Source of the DNA: Bacillus sonorensis NBRC 101234 = KCTC 13918
GTDB lineage: Bacteria; Bacillota; Bacilli; Bacillales; Bacillaceae
Length of the DNA stretch: 64,000 bases
NCBI RefSeq assembly: GCF_001592005.1
Contig: NZ_BCVZ01000013.1
Span: 1-64,000, forward strand
Direction: 5' to 3'
Position numbers and translations under genes: made by a program. Position 1 is the stretch's first letter, and every line of letters begins with the position of its first letter. The notes under the pieces are model-generated. The model did no database searches. It saw only the letters and a program-made list of their open reading frames with translations, and was not told where the DNA came from. This document shows positions 16,416 to 26,746 of this stretch, piece by piece.

Positions 16416-17817
16416 TCACTTAATCCCGATCATCATCGCGATCACGATCGCCGCGGCGGCTATGATCAACCAGCCGGCGATCAGCTTCCAGACAAACTTG
16501 AGCCAGCGGTCATAAGGAATGCCGGCAATCGCCAGCGCAGCCATCAGCACGCCTGAAGTCGGGATGATCGAATTGGTAATCCCGTCCCCATACTGAAAGG
16601 CAAACACCGCAATCTGGCGTTCAAATCCCAATAAATCCGCCAGCGGAGCCATCAAAGGCATTGTTGTGGCCGCCTGCCCGCTTCCTGAAGGAATAAACGT
16701 ATTGATGATCACTTGGACGGCGTACATGCCGAGGGCGCCGATTTCGTTTTGGAAGGGAGCCGATTGCCGAAGCCAGACTGTTGATGATCGTATCAATGAT
16801 CTGACCATCTTCCAATACGACGACAATCGCGCGGGCAAATCCGACGATGAGCGCTCCGTACACGACCTGTTTCATGCCGTCGACAAAGGATTCGAATGTC
16901 TCATTGATGGTGAGTCCTCCGGCAAGGCCCGCAGCAAACCCGATGATGAGAAAGCCCGCCGACAGTTCACTTAAAAACCAGCCCCATCTAAATACACCGA
17001 AAATATTAATTGAAAAGCCTAAAACAACAATCAGAAGAACGAGGCCGTGCCGCCAATGGAAGGGCACAATCTGCTGCCCGGCGGCAATTTCTTCGTTCAT
17101 ACCTGCCGGAGTTCCGTGCAAAAGCCCTTTTTCCGGATGGGCTTTAACGTTTTTCGCGTACCTCATCACATAAAAAATCGCAAAACCGAGTATTAAAAAG
17201 TATACAAAAAGTCTGTAGCCGAACGCGCTGAAAAGGGGAACTTCTGCGATAGACTGAGCAATTCCGACGGTGAAAGGGTTCAGCATGCCGCCGGTAAAGC
17301 CGGCAGCAGCGCCGAGGGAGATCATCGCCATTCCTGTCAATGCATCATAGCCGAGTGCTCTTGCAACAGCGATGCCGACCGGAACGAAGATAATCGTCTC
17401 TTCAGACAACCCGATCGTTGCGCCGCCGAGAGAAAACACGGTCATGATCACGGGTATCAGCAGGGTGCCTCTTGTTTTCAGGCGCTGTACGAGCAGATTG
17501 ACGCCGGCATTGATCATTCCGGTCTGATGGATGATGCCAAACGCCCCGCCGATCAAAAAGATGTAAAAAATAATATCGGCCGACTGGATCATTCCTTCCG
17601 GTACGGCTTTGAATAGATCGAAAATACCGACAGGACCGGCGTCTGTTTGACTGTAGCTTCCCTGAACGATTTCGGTGCGGCCGTCTTTTTCAATCCGTTT
17701 AAATTCACCTGAGGGAATCAAATAAGAGGCTAAAGCGGCAAGAATGATGATGAAAAAAATCAAAGCATACGTGTGGGGGAATCGGAATCCGGTTTTTTGA
17801 GAGGTATCATTGCTCAT
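16416..17817 (-). pseudogene. YfcC/AbgT-like carrier, frameshifted
   Basis: A multispanning carrier of the YfcC family (basic amino acid antiporter-like), about 465 residues if intact. Residues 1-375 read from 17817 (MSNDTSQKTGFRFPHTYALI, then GEFKRIEKDGRTEIVQGSYS). The last 100 continue in another frame ([52 protein letters not shown]). The break is near 16760-16775 at TCCCTTCC on the coding strand; removing one base (for example a C) restores GSFQNEIGALGM. AAAGGAG precedes the ATG. It is divergent from an M20 peptidase that probably processes the imported compound. An intact homologue is at 58343. Confidence 0.82.
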
Positions 17818-17945
17818 TGGGGTGCTCTCCTTTATAATGTATTATTATTCATAGTTATATATATTTAAACATTTTTAATAGATCAGCATCGGTTTGTCAA
17901 CCCCCCGAAAGGTTTGGAACAGTAAAAAGAGAAAGGAGCACTACG

Positions 17946-19112
17946 ATGAAAAATCAAATTGAAAAAGAAATTGAAAACGTGCGGCCGGATTTATGGCATA
18001 TCAGCCAGTATATTGGCCATCATCCCGAACTGGGGCATGAAGAGTTCAAGGCTTCGAAGATCCTGTCAGAAGAGCTGAAAAAACACGGTTTTTTAGTAGA
18101 GATGGGCACGGCAGGCCTTCGGACGGCTTTTACTGCGGTGTATGACAGCGGCCATCCCGGTCCGGCCATCGGGTTTATGGCGGAATATGATGCGCTTCCC
18201 GACATCGGTCATGCCTGCGGCCACAACCTTATCGGCACGATGGCCGTCGGAGCCGCCATCGGACTCAGCAAAGTCATGACATCGTGCGGAGGCAAAGTGT
18301 ATGTGTACGGAACGCCTGCCGAAGAAACAAAAGGCGGCAAAGTGACCATGGCCGAACAGGGGATCTTTGACCATCTTGACGCAGCCATGATGGTTCATCC
18401 TTACTGCCGGCACGAAAAAAGCGGAACATCTCTGGCGATGGATGCGATTCAATTTGAATTTTTCGGAAAGGCCTCACATGCCGCAGGCGCGCCGCATGAG
18501 GGGATCAACGCGCTTGATGCGGTGATTCAGACATTCAACGGCATTAATGCACTCAGACAGCATATCCTGCCTGATGCAAGGATTCACGGCATCATACCTG
18601 AAGGCGGAAAAGCGGCAAATGTCGTTCCGGATTATGCGGTCGCCCAATTCTATGTCAGAGGGGCAGAGCGCAGCTATGTCAATGAACTGCTCGAAAAAGT
18701 GAAAAACTGCGCCAAAGCGGCTGCTTTAGCGACGGGTGCCCGGCTTGAATGCTCTTTTTATGAGCTGTCATATGATGATTTGAAAACGAATGAAGCCTTA
18801 TCAGATATCTTTACAAAAAACATGATCGAATTAGGGGTTGACCCGGATTCGATTCACGAAAAAGCCGATGGAGGAGGCTCGGTTGATATGGGGAATGTCA
18901 GCCAGGTTGTACCGTCCATCCACCCATATGTGCAAATTTGCGATAAGCCATATGCATGCCATACACCGGAGTTCCGGGAGGCGGCCATGAGCAGTCAAGG
19001 GTTTGAAGGATTGATGCTGGGAGCCAAATCGATGGCGTTTACCGCCTATGACCTGATGACGAATGAGGAGCTCCTGAAAAAAGTCAAAGAAGAATTCCGT
19101 CTTTTAACATAA
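17946..19112 (+). CDS. M20 family amidohydrolase/peptidase
   Basis: A zinc-dependent M20 hydrolase of 388 residues, close to aminoacylases and AbgB-type enzymes. GFMAEYDALPDIGHACGHNL (residues 75-96) supplies metal ligands (D, H), and GTPAEETKGGK near 120 carries the catalytic Glu pair. A dimerisation lid lies at about 180-290, and PSIHPYVQICDKPYACHTPE near 320 brings the last His. AAAGGAG lies before the ATG. It is divergent from the YfcC-type carrier, a transporter-hydrolase pairing that suggests uptake and cleavage of an N-acyl or amidated amino acid or dipeptide. The same pairing recurs at 57-59.8 kb. Confidence 0.87.
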   Translation: MKNQIEKEIENVRPDLWHISQYIGHHPELGHEEFKASKILSEELKKHGFLVEMGTAGLRTAFTAVYDSGHPGPAIGFMAEYDALPDIGHACGHNLIGTMAVGAAIGLSKVMTSCGGKVYVYGTPAEETKGGKVTMAEQGIFDHLDAAMMVHPYCRHEKSGTSLAMDAIQFEFFGKASHAAGAPHEGINALDAVIQTFNGINALRQHILPDARIHGIIPEGGKAANVVPDYAVAQFYVRGAERSYVNELLEKVKNCAKAAALATGARLECSFYELSYDDLKTNEALSDIFTKNMIELGVDPDSIHEKADGGGSVDMGNVSQVVPSIHPYVQICDKPYACHTPEFREAAMSSQGFEGLMLGAKSMAFTAYDLMTNEELLKKVKEEFRLLT

Positions 19113-19297
19113 TAGCGGCGAATGAAGAAAGGGGAAAACAAGGTTTTCTCCTTTTTGGCGTCTTAGAAAAGTACAGCAGAAAATCTGACGAAAATAAAGA
19201 CTTAATATTGCGAAAATTTAAACTAGTATTAAAGGCAAGCAGAAAGAGAAAATACAACTGAATCAACTGACATATGGAGCGGGGAGAGATCAAAAAG

Positions 19298-20425
19298 ATG
19301 TTGAAGAAGCGAATGCTGTTTATTGTTTTAGGATTGCTATTGATGATCACGGGCTGCGCCGGGGCCAATGAGCCTTTAAATGAGACCAGGGCTGAAGCGA
19401 AGGTGGAAAACGCTGCGGCCAAATCTGATCAAAAACAGAAAAATCTGCCTAACATCAGAATGTTGGCAACAGGCGGAACGATTGCCGGCGCTGATAAGTC
19501 TAAAACGTCGACAACCAATTATAAAGCGGGCGCAGTCGGGGTTGACGCCCTGATAGAAGCCGTACCCGAACTCCAGGATATTGCCAATATCAGCGGTGAA
19601 CAAATCGCAAATATAGGAAGTCAAAACATGACCAATCAAACATTGCTGAAATTGAGCAAGCGCGCAGGGGAACTGCTGGCTTCAGACGATGTCGACGGAA
19701 TCGTCGTGACACACGGCACAGATACGTTGGAAGAAACGGCTTACTTCTTGAACCTTGTCATCAAAAGCGATAAACCGCTCGTTATTGTCGGCTCGATGAG
19801 GCCCTCAACGGCAATCGGAGCTGACGGACCGTCCAATTTATACAATGCCGTAAAAGTGGCCGGGAGCAAGGAAGCCAAGGGCAAAGGAGCGCTGGTCGTC
19901 ATGAACGACCGCATCGCTTCGGCACGGTATGTAACCAAAACCAATACAACAACGCCGGATACGTTCAAATCCGAGGAGATGGGCAATCTCGGCGTGATTG
20001 CAAATGACATTTATTTCTTTAATGATATCGCGAAAAAGCACACAAAGGAAACCGATTTCGATATTGCAAAAATCGCTCGGCTGCCGCAAGTCGATATTAT
20101 TTACGGCTATCAAAGCGATGGTCGGTATTTGTTTGATGCAGCGGTGAAAGCCGGTGCAAAAGGCATCATTTATGCCGGCAGCGGAAACGGTTCCATTTCA
20201 GACGAGGCAAAGAAAGGCGCCGCCGCTGCCATGAAAAAAGGCCTGGCAGTCGTTCGTTCAACCCGCACCAAAAACGGTGTTGTCACGCCAAATCCAGAGC
20301 TCGAAAAAGCGAAGCTGCTGGCCTCCAATTCGCTTAATCCGGAAAAGGCGCGAATATTGCTGATGCTTGCGCTGACCAAAACAAACGACCCCCAAAAAAT
20401 CCAGACATACTTTAACGAATATTGA
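19298..20425 (+). CDS. ansZ: Type II L-asparaginase, lipoprotein
   Basis: Hydrolyses asparagine to aspartate and ammonia outside the membrane. The 375-residue protein starts with a lipoprotein signal ending LLLMITGC. The asparaginase domain follows: [20 protein letters not shown] (first catalytic Thr), then [16 protein letters not shown] (second catalytic Thr with Asp), and [20 protein letters not shown]. The ATG at 19298 with GGGGAGAG ten bases upstream is preferred over ATG 19274, which would put charged residues before the signal. B. subtilis ansZ is controlled by TnrA; no clean TnrA box was found here. A strong shared terminator follows. Confidence 0.93.
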   Translation: MLKKRMLFIVLGLLLMITGCAGANEPLNETRAEAKVENAAAKSDQKQKNLPNIRMLATGGTIAGADKSKTSTTNYKAGAVGVDALIEAVPELQDIANISGEQIANIGSQNMTNQTLLKLSKRAGELLASDDVDGIVVTHGTDTLEETAYFLNLVIKSDKPLVIVGSMRPSTAIGADGPSNLYNAVKVAGSKEAKGKGALVVMNDRIASARYVTKTNTTTPDTFKSEEMGNLGVIANDIYFFNDIAKKHTKETDFDIAKIARLPQVDIIYGYQSDGRYLFDAAVKAGAKGIIYAGSGNGSISDEAKKGAAAAMKKGLAVVRSTRTKNGVVTPNPELEKAKLLASNSLNPEKARILLMLALTKTNDPQKIQTYFNEY

Positions 20426-20434
20426 TCAGACAGC

Positions 20435-20467
20435 AAAAAAAGCTGCCGGCTATCCGGCAGCTTTTTT
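20435..20467. terminator. Bidirectional terminator
   Basis: AAAAAAGCTGCCGG / CCGGCAGCTTTTTT with a four-base loop, between convergent ansZ and the acetyltransferase gene. Confidence 0.92.
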
Positions 20468-20918
20468 ATACATCCATCGACAGGCGGATCATATCAATGC
20501 AGGCGATTCCGTTTTCATAAATGGGTTCTGAATAATGCCGCTTAAAGAAATCTCGGTCCACCCCTGTAATTCTAAATCCGCATTTTTGATAGAGTGCCAG
20601 CTGAGAAATACTTGAATTGCCCGTGCCGATCTCGACCGTTTTGAAGCCTTGCGCTTTCGCGGTCCGGATGGCATGCCTGATTAATGTTTTTCCGATTCCA
20701 TTGCCTTGCAGGTCTTCTTTCACTGCAAGATTGACCAGCTCAGCCGTCTCAGGCCTTGTCGGCAGCAGCACGTAAACACCGATGATCCGGCCGGCGGCTT
20801 CGGCTATATAACATTGGCCTCTTTTGATGTAGGCTTTCACCATTTTTTCCGAAGGGTCCGCCAACAGCAGCAAATCCATCGGCAGCGCGCTTTCTGAAGG
20901 AAGCTTTTTAATTTCCAT
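20466..20918 (-). CDS. GNAT family N-acetyltransferase
   Basis: A 150-residue acetyltransferase. The acetyl-CoA binding motif A reads VKEDLQGNGIGKTLIRHAI near residue 75 (Q-x-x-G-x-G), followed by TVEIGTGNSSISQLALYQKC and the C-terminal GFRITGVDRDFF. The chosen ATG 20918 has AAAGGAG upstream; the longer open frame overlaps the divergent amidase leader. The substrate is not apparent. Confidence 0.85.
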   Translation of the reverse strand: MEIKKLPSESALPMDLLLLADPSEKMVKAYIKRGQCYIAEAAGRIIGVYVLLPTRPETAELVNLAVKEDLQGNGIGKTLIRHAIRTAKAQGFKTVEIGTGNSSISQLALYQKCGFRITGVDRDFFKRHYSEPIYENGIACIDMIRLSMDV

Positions 20919-21030
20919 TCCGCTTTCTCCTTTTCTTTTTAATGGTATCCAGATGCAGTTCAATCCATTGAAATCCTGCGGTTGCTCATGCACAATAGTA
21001 AACAGCGAACCGAAAAGAGGGGGAACTGGT

Positions 21031-22539
21031 ATGAACATATCTGAATATATGGCGCATGACGCCGTCGCTCTATCTAAGCTTATCAAAAAAAAGGAAGTAT
21101 CGGCGCTCGAATTGACTGATGCCGCCTTTTCGCGATTGGAAGAAGTAAACCCGGAGCTTAATGCTGTGATTCGGACGAGAAAAGAGAAAGTCCTTCAGGA
21201 AATTGGGGGAATTGACATCGAACGGCAGCCGTTTGCCGGTGTGCCGTTTGTTCTCAAGGATATTTCCCAGGCTGTAAAAGGAGAGCCGCTGACAGCGGGT
21301 GCAAAGCTTTTGCAAACCTATATTCCGAAGCAGGATTCAAATTGGGTCGCCAGAATGAGGGAAGCCGGCTTCTTGTTTATCGGCCATACGAATACGCCTG
21401 AATACGGACTGAAAAACATTTCTGAGCCTGAATTGTACGGTCCGACAAAAAATCCCTGGAACAAAGCATATTCGGCCGGAGGTTCAAGCGGTGGATCGGC
21501 AGCCGCGGTCGCTGCGGGAATCGTGCCTGTGGCAGGTGCGAGCGACGGGGGAGGCTCCATCAGGATTCCGGCTTCTTTTACAGGGCTTTTCGGATTGAAA
21601 CCGACGAGGGGCAGAACGCCGGTAGGACCCGGAACGGGACGGCAGTGGCAGGGAGCGTCGATTGATTTTGTTCTTTCGCGAACGGTCAGGGACAGTGCCG
21701 CACTGCTTGATATTCTCCAGGTTATTCAGCCTGAAGCGGCTTTTCAGACGCCTTTATTCCCGGGACGATATGTCGAAGATATGAAAGAGGGGATGAATCG
21801 CCGCCTTAAGATCGCCTTTTCTGTAGAATCCCCAGTCGGGACGCCAGTCAGTGATGAGGCGAAACACGCTGTCCATAAAACGGTTAAATGGCTTGAAGCA
21901 CAGGGGAATCATATTGAGGAGCAAACCCATGACGTCGATGGGCTCCGCTTAATGGAAAATTATTATTTGATGAACTGCGGAGAAATTTCCGCTATGATCG
22001 CAGGAATGGAAAAAACGCTCGGGAGGCCGATCACGGCAGAGGATGTTGAAATTGTCACATGGGTGCTCAATGAAGCCGGGAAAAAAGTGACAGCGGCGGA
22101 GTTTACAGCAAGTCTCGCTTCTTGGGATAAAGCGGCCGCACAAATGGCGGCATTCCACAAAACGTTTGATATGTACGTTACACCTGCTGCGGCTTTTCAG
22201 GCTCCAAAGATCGGCGAGCTGACCCATACCCAAAAAGAAGCCGAAGAGCTGATGAAAGTGAGCGGAATGGAAAAAGACGAGCAGCAGGCCCTTGTATATG
22301 ACATGTTTTTGAAGAGCCTCACTTATACACCGTTCACACAGCTTGCAAACTTGACAGGACAGCCGGCGATGAGCGTACCGGTCCATCTTACAAAAGACGG
22401 GCTTCCGCTCGGCGTCCAGTTTACAGCGCCAAAGGGCAAGGAGCATTGGCTGCTTCGAATGGCCTATAGCTTGGAGCAGTCTGACCTGTGGGTTGGCATG
22501 AAAGGGAATCCGATGCTTGCTTCGGAAGGCTCAATGTAA
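21031..22539 (+). CDS. Amidase (amidase signature family)
   Basis: A 502-residue amidase that hydrolyses carboxamides to acid and ammonia. The Ser-Ser-Lys catalytic set is visible: VPFVLKDIS near residue 77 (Lys), the signature SAGGSSGGSAAAVAAG near 150, and GASDGGGSIRIPAS near 175 with the nucleophilic Ser. It resembles 6-aminohexanoate-cyclic-dimer hydrolase-type members, but the substrate is open. The start at 21031 follows AGAGGGGG. It is divergent from a GNAT gene and convergent with pepF, within a group of nitrogen-scavenging genes. Confidence 0.88.
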   Translation: MNISEYMAHDAVALSKLIKKKEVSALELTDAAFSRLEEVNPELNAVIRTRKEKVLQEIGGIDIERQPFAGVPFVLKDISQAVKGEPLTAGAKLLQTYIPKQDSNWVARMREAGFLFIGHTNTPEYGLKNISEPELYGPTKNPWNKAYSAGGSSGGSAAAVAAGIVPVAGASDGGGSIRIPASFTGLFGLKPTRGRTPVGPGTGRQWQGASIDFVLSRTVRDSAALLDILQVIQPEAAFQTPLFPGRYVEDMKEGMNRRLKIAFSVESPVGTPVSDEAKHAVHKTVKWLEAQGNHIEEQTHDVDGLRLMENYYLMNCGEISAMIAGMEKTLGRPITAEDVEIVTWVLNEAGKKVTAAEFTASLASWDKAAAQMAAFHKTFDMYVTPAAAFQAPKIGELTHTQKEAEELMKVSGMEKDEQQALVYDMFLKSLTYTPFTQLANLTGQPAMSVPVHLTKDGLPLGVQFTAPKGKEHWLLRMAYSLEQSDLWVGMKGNPMLASEGSM

Positions 22540-22552
22540 CGGAAGAAAAAAG

Positions 22553-22584
22553 AACGGCCGTCAAACGGCCGTGCTTATTTTTTT
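22553..22584. terminator. Terminator between amidase and pepF
   Basis: CGGCCGT-CAA-ACGGCCG stem followed by GCTTATTTTTTTT on the plus strand, running into the 3' end of the convergent pepF gene. Confidence 0.75.
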
Positions 22585-24395
22585 TCGTATAACGTCTCAA
22601 GCTCATCGACCAACGTTCCGACATATGCGACGGCCTGGCGGATCGGCGCGTCTGTCGACATATCGATTCCGGCATGTTTTAAGAGGGCAAGCGGCTTCAT
22701 CGTTCCGCCCGCTTTGAGGACGTCCAGCCACCTGTCCACAGCCGGCTGGCCTTCATGCTTGATCATTTGCGAGATAAGTGTTGAAGCCGTCAGCCCGGCT
22801 GAGTAGGTGTAGGGATATAACCCCATGTAATAATGGGGCTGGCGCATCCATGTCAGACTTGCTCCTTCATCAAGCTCCACCGCGTCACCCCAGAATTCGG
22901 ACAGCACCTGCTTTGTTTGGTCTGACAGAACAGATGCGGTCAGAGCGGCTCCCTGTTCAGCCAAATGATAGACTCTCCGCTGGTACTCCCCCTCAAGGAG
23001 GTGGGTGACGAAATTATGATAATAGGTTCCCAGCAGTTGATTAATGACCCAGCGCTTCATGTTCGGATCGTTTGTTTGGGAGAACAGGTGCTGGGCGAGC
23101 AGCATTTCGTTCATAGTAGAAGGCGCCTCAATAAAATATAATGACGGACGGACATTCATGATTCTTTGATGTTTGTTCGCAAAGTAAAAATGACCGGCAT
23201 GACCGAGCTCATGTGCAAGGGTAAAGACATCCCTCATCGTATCTGTCCAGGTCATCAGGATGTATGGATGAACACCGTACGGGCTTGAACAAAATGCGCC
23301 CGTTGATTTGCCGATATTGTCGGCCAAGTCGACCCATCTTTCGGTCAAGGCCGTTTCCATGACTTGCACATATTCAGGCCCCATCACTTTTAAAGCGTCA
23401 ATGATCATGCGGGTCGCTTCGTCAAAAGTGGTTTTGGGATTAAAATCATGATCCAGCGGAGCCTGCAAATCGCAAAAACGCAGCTGCTCAAGGCCCAGCA
23501 CCCGTTTTTTCAAGCTTGCATATTTTCGCATATGCGGGCGAAGCTCGGTTTTTATCACATCAAGCTGATTGTGATACATGTCGAGTGTGACATTTTGCGG
23601 CTGCAGAAGCATATGGGTGACTGATTCATATCCGCGCAACCGTGAGATGCCCACTTGCTTTTTGACCTCTGTTTCATATACGGCGGCTATTGTGTTTTGA
23701 TACTGCTGCAATGTTTCGACAAAGGAATCAAAGGCTTTTCTGCGGATACTTGTGTCAGGAGAGAGCATATACTTCCCTTCATATAAAGCGAAGGAATTGG
23801 CCAGCTCATTTCCGTCCTGATCTTGAATCGGGGCAAACTGCATATCGGCGAGCTTCGCCATACCGAAAATTTTATAGGGAGCTTGATGCACTTCGCCTAG
23901 TGCGGCCAACGCTTCTTCCGTTTCGGATGAAAGCTTGTACGGTTTGCGCTCTGCCATCTCCGTCAGCATCTTTCGGAAGGGCTCAAGCCGAGCTTCGCTG
24001 TTTATGTATGATTCAATTGAAGTTTCGGGAAGATCGAGGATGTCTGATTGAATAAATGACAGGCTTGCATTCATTCTGGCCTGCAATGCGGCTATTCTTG
24101 AGGCATTCGCTTGGTTGATGGGATTTGTGACATCTTCGGTTTTTTTGAGGTGGGTATAGGTCATGGCACGGGTGAAACGCTCCATGAGCCTTTCCTGCTT
24201 AGTCAGGCACTCAACAAGAGTTCCCGCCCCTTCATGAAGTCTGCCTTTATAAACGGCGATTGCCAGAATATCCTGTTCAATCTGAAGCAGCTCGGCTTCC
24301 CATGCCTCATTTGAGGGGAACAAGTCCGTCAGGTTCCAAGTCAGTTCTTCCGGCACTTCTGAACGTTTCCATCTGTTTTCTGCCAATTTCTCCAA
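22575..24395 (-). CDS. pepF: Oligoendopeptidase F (M3 zinc peptidase)
   Basis: A cytoplasmic zinc endopeptidase of 606 residues that cleaves short peptides. The zinc site TLAHELGHAGHFYF (HExxH) is near residue 388, with FIEAPSTMNEMLL supplying the third ligand Glu about 25 residues later. The all-helical N-terminal half and the length match the PepF family. The start is TTG at 24395 with AGGAGG eight bases upstream. B. subtilis has a PepF (YjbG) at another locus, so this may be a second copy; that could not be checked here. Confidence 0.92.
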   Translation of the reverse strand: MEKLAENRWKRSEVPEELTWNLTDLFPSNEAWEAELLQIEQDILAIAVYKGRLHEGAGTLVECLTKQERLMERFTRAMTYTHLKKTEDVTNPINQANASRIAALQARMNASLSFIQSDILDLPETSIESYINSEARLEPFRKMLTEMAERKPYKLSSETEEALAALGEVHQAPYKIFGMAKLADMQFAPIQDQDGNELANSFALYEGKYMLSPDTSIRRKAFDSFVETLQQYQNTIAAVYETEVKKQVGISRLRGYESVTHMLLQPQNVTLDMYHNQLDVIKTELRPHMRKYASLKKRVLGLEQLRFCDLQAPLDHDFNPKTTFDEATRMIIDALKVMGPEYVQVMETALTERWVDLADNIGKSTGAFCSSPYGVHPYILMTWTDTMRDVFTLAHELGHAGHFYFANKHQRIMNVRPSLYFIEAPSTMNEMLLAQHLFSQTNDPNMKRWVINQLLGTYYHNFVTHLLEGEYQRRVYHLAEQGAALTASVLSDQTKQVLSEFWGDAVELDEGASLTWMRQPHYYMGLYPYTYSAGLTASTLISQMIKHEGQPAVDRWLDVLKAGGTMKPLALLKHAGIDMSTDAPIRQAVAYVGTLVDELETLYEKK

Positions 24396-24469
24396 ATGTA
24401 TGTCCTCCTATTTCGGAAAATTTCGTGTTCCTAATTAATTATATAGGAGAAGGGGAGTGAATGAAATAA

Positions 24470-24504
24470 AGAAAAAACGACGGCTTCCGATGAAGCCGCC
24501 TTAA
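24470..24504 (-). terminator. Terminator of the small membrane protein gene
   Basis: On the minus strand: stem GGCTTC / GAAGCC extended by GGC / GTC, followed by GTTTTTTCTTTATT. It lies just after the stop at 24521. Confidence 0.7.
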
Positions 24505-24520
24505 AAACAGACAGATCAGT

Positions 24521-24799
24521 TTATTGGGCGCCGCTGTTTCTGCCGCCTACACTTCTCATAATCAGGCTTACGATAAAAATCAGGATGATCGCCCCGATCA
24601 AAGCAGGGATGAGATTAAAGCCGCCGATCGTCGGACCCCACCGCCCCAAAATGACTGATCCTAGCCAAGAACCGATAAACCCGGCAATAATATTGCCGAT
24701 GATTCCTCCGGGCACATCTTTTCTTATGATAAGACCCGCCAGCCAGCCTAATATGCCTCCAATGATTAAAGACCAAATAAAACCAAACATATGGATCAA
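24521..24799 (-). CDS. GlsB/YeaQ/YmgE stress-response membrane protein
   Basis: A 92-residue (or 89 from the ATG at 24790) very hydrophobic protein with three helices and the family signature DVPGGIIGNIIAGFIGSWLG. Members are small envelope proteins induced in general stress. AGGAGG lies three bases before the TTG start and 12 before the ATG, so the start is uncertain. No terminator separates it from the divergent serine hydrolase leader. Confidence 0.85.
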   Translation of the reverse strand: MIHMFGFIWSLIIGGILGWLAGLIIRKDVPGGIIGNIIAGFIGSWLGSVILGRWGPTIGGFNLIPALIGAIILIFIVSLIMRSVGGRNSGAQ

Positions 24800-24974
24800 C
24801 TACCTCCTTTTCGATTGTAGACAATTTCTTCCTCATGGTTAGCTTCTGAAATCCTTGAAAAAATATACGAAAATATTCCGAGTACAGGAAATTGAAACCA
24901 TTTGGCTGATCAGACGTATCACCTATAGGACAGACAGTAAGGTACAAGATTCCTGGAAAGAGAGGAAAAAATCG

Positions 24975-26690
24975 ATGAAAAACCCTAAAACAGAATGGAA
25001 AGGCTTTCGCGATTTTGTTTTGCAACAAATGAACGAGTGGAAAGTGCCCGGTGCGGCGATCGCAGTGGTAGCCGAAGATGAAGTCATTATGGCAGAAGGC
25101 TTTGGGTTTAAGGACAAAGAACGGAAATGCAAAGTGAACCCTGAGACGGTATTTGCGATCGGGTCGGCGACAAAGGCATTTACGACCGCCGGGATGGCGC
25201 TTTTGGCCGATGAAGGAAAAATGGAGTGGGATCAGCCTGTCGGGGAGTATCTGCCGGAATTTAAGCTGTACGATCAGGTTGCGACCGAACGGCTGACTCC
25301 GCGGGATTTGGCATGCCACCGCTCAGGTCTGCCGAGACATGACATGATGTGGTACAATTCTCCTTTTTCAAGGGAAGAGCTGCTTCGCCGTCTTCGCTAT
25401 TTGGAGCCGAATGAGGATTTTCGGGCGAAATGGCAATATCAGAATCTCATGTACATGACAGCCGGTTATCTTACTGGGAGAGTCGCCGGAACGACATGGG
25501 AAGAGTTTATTCAAGAGCGGCTGTTCAAGCCTTTACATATGAAGTCCAGCAATTTTTCGGTGGAAGACATGCAAAAGCTTTCCGACTATGCCATGCCATA
25601 TCAGGAGAAAAACGGAGCTGTTGAACAAATTCCTTTTCGCAATATTGATGCCGTTGGACCTGCGGGTTCGATCAATTCCAATGTCGTGGATATGGCCAAT
25701 TGGGTGAAGCTTCAGCTTGGCAGCAGCAAGTTCGCCGGGATTTTATCCGAGAGCAGCCTCAATGAGCTGCATACGCCATGCATTTCCTGTGATTCATTGT
25801 TCAAAGCGAAGGAACTGCCGGTTTGCAGCTACGGCCTCGGCTGGATGATCGAGCCTTACCGGGGGCACCACATGATTCATCACGGGGGAAATATCGATGG
25901 TTTTTCATCACTTGTATCTTTCATGCCCTACGAAAAAATCGGAGTTGTCATCTTAACCAATATGAATGGCAGTTTTCTGCCAAATGTTCTGACCTACAAT
26001 ATCTTTGACCGAGTGCTTGGACTCGATGAAATCGACTGGAGCGGCAGATTGAAAGGGAAAGCTGAAAAAATTATGAAAGCCGCCTTAGGAGTGGACCGGA
26101 ACGCAGATGTAAGCAAAATTGAAGGAACACATCCTTCCCATGCGTTAGATGATTATTCAGGGGTATATGAACATCCGGGCTACGGTGAACTGAAAATTGA
26201 GCTCGCTGACGGCGCATTGCAGGCGACATTCAATTCGTTTGCCATGCCTTTAAAACATTACCATTACGATACTTTTGAGATGGAATTGGCGCTTACCGGG
26301 GCGACAATGCTGACATCATTCACCGCGGATTCGCAGGGGCATATCAGCCGCTTCTCCGTACCGTTTGAAATGGCGGTGGGAGCAAAGGAAATCGAATTTG
26401 TCAGAAAGCCTGATCAGCAATTATACGATCCTGAATTTCTTGCTTTGCTGACTGGGAAATATGTGTTGGAGGACGGGACTGAGGCAGACGTTTCTCTCAG
26501 AGGAAACCGGACGCTTTGGTTGTCATTGCCGGAGCAGCCTGATTATGAGCTTGTCCCATACCGTGAGATGACATTTCTCATCAAGAATCTTCAGGGATTC
26601 AGCGTGCGGTTTGAAGCCGGGGATTCCGGACAGGTGAAAGGCCTGCGGTTTATTCAGCCAAACGGTGAGTTTCCAGCTGTCCGGAAATAG
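24975..26690 (+). CDS. Serine hydrolase, beta-lactamase/PBP-like, with C-terminal lipocalin-like domain
   Basis: A 571-residue penicillin-recognising serine hydrolase without signal peptide, so cytoplasmic. Catalytic motifs are FAIGSATKAFTTAGM near residue 62 (S-x-x-K), YQNLMYMTAGYL near 158 (Y-x-N) and MIHHGGNIDGFSS near 300 (H-x-G in place of K-T-G). After residue 375 comes a DUF3471-type beta domain (LDDYSGVYEHPGYGELKIEL). It could be an esterase, D-amino peptidase or peptide amidase. ATG 24975 with AGAGGAA upstream is preferred; the open frame before it has no start signals. Confidence 0.83.
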   Translation: MKNPKTEWKGFRDFVLQQMNEWKVPGAAIAVVAEDEVIMAEGFGFKDKERKCKVNPETVFAIGSATKAFTTAGMALLADEGKMEWDQPVGEYLPEFKLYDQVATERLTPRDLACHRSGLPRHDMMWYNSPFSREELLRRLRYLEPNEDFRAKWQYQNLMYMTAGYLTGRVAGTTWEEFIQERLFKPLHMKSSNFSVEDMQKLSDYAMPYQEKNGAVEQIPFRNIDAVGPAGSINSNVVDMANWVKLQLGSSKFAGILSESSLNELHTPCISCDSLFKAKELPVCSYGLGWMIEPYRGHHMIHHGGNIDGFSSLVSFMPYEKIGVVILTNMNGSFLPNVLTYNIFDRVLGLDEIDWSGRLKGKAEKIMKAALGVDRNADVSKIEGTHPSHALDDYSGVYEHPGYGELKIELADGALQATFNSFAMPLKHYHYDTFEMELALTGATMLTSFTADSQGHISRFSVPFEMAVGAKEIEFVRKPDQQLYDPEFLALLTGKYVLEDGTEADVSLRGNRTLWLSLPEQPDYELVPYREMTFLIKNLQGFSVRFEAGDSGQVKGLRFIQPNGEFPAVRK

Positions 26691-26746
26691 CGGCAAAGAC
26701 ATGTTTCGATTTATTTCCCGAGAAATATACACGGGCAGCGACAATG

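Noticed and set aside
19190-19270. TnrA site upstream of ansZ
   Set aside because: No sequence with both TGT...ACA outer half-sites at correct spacing was found, although control by TnrA would be expected from B. subtilis.
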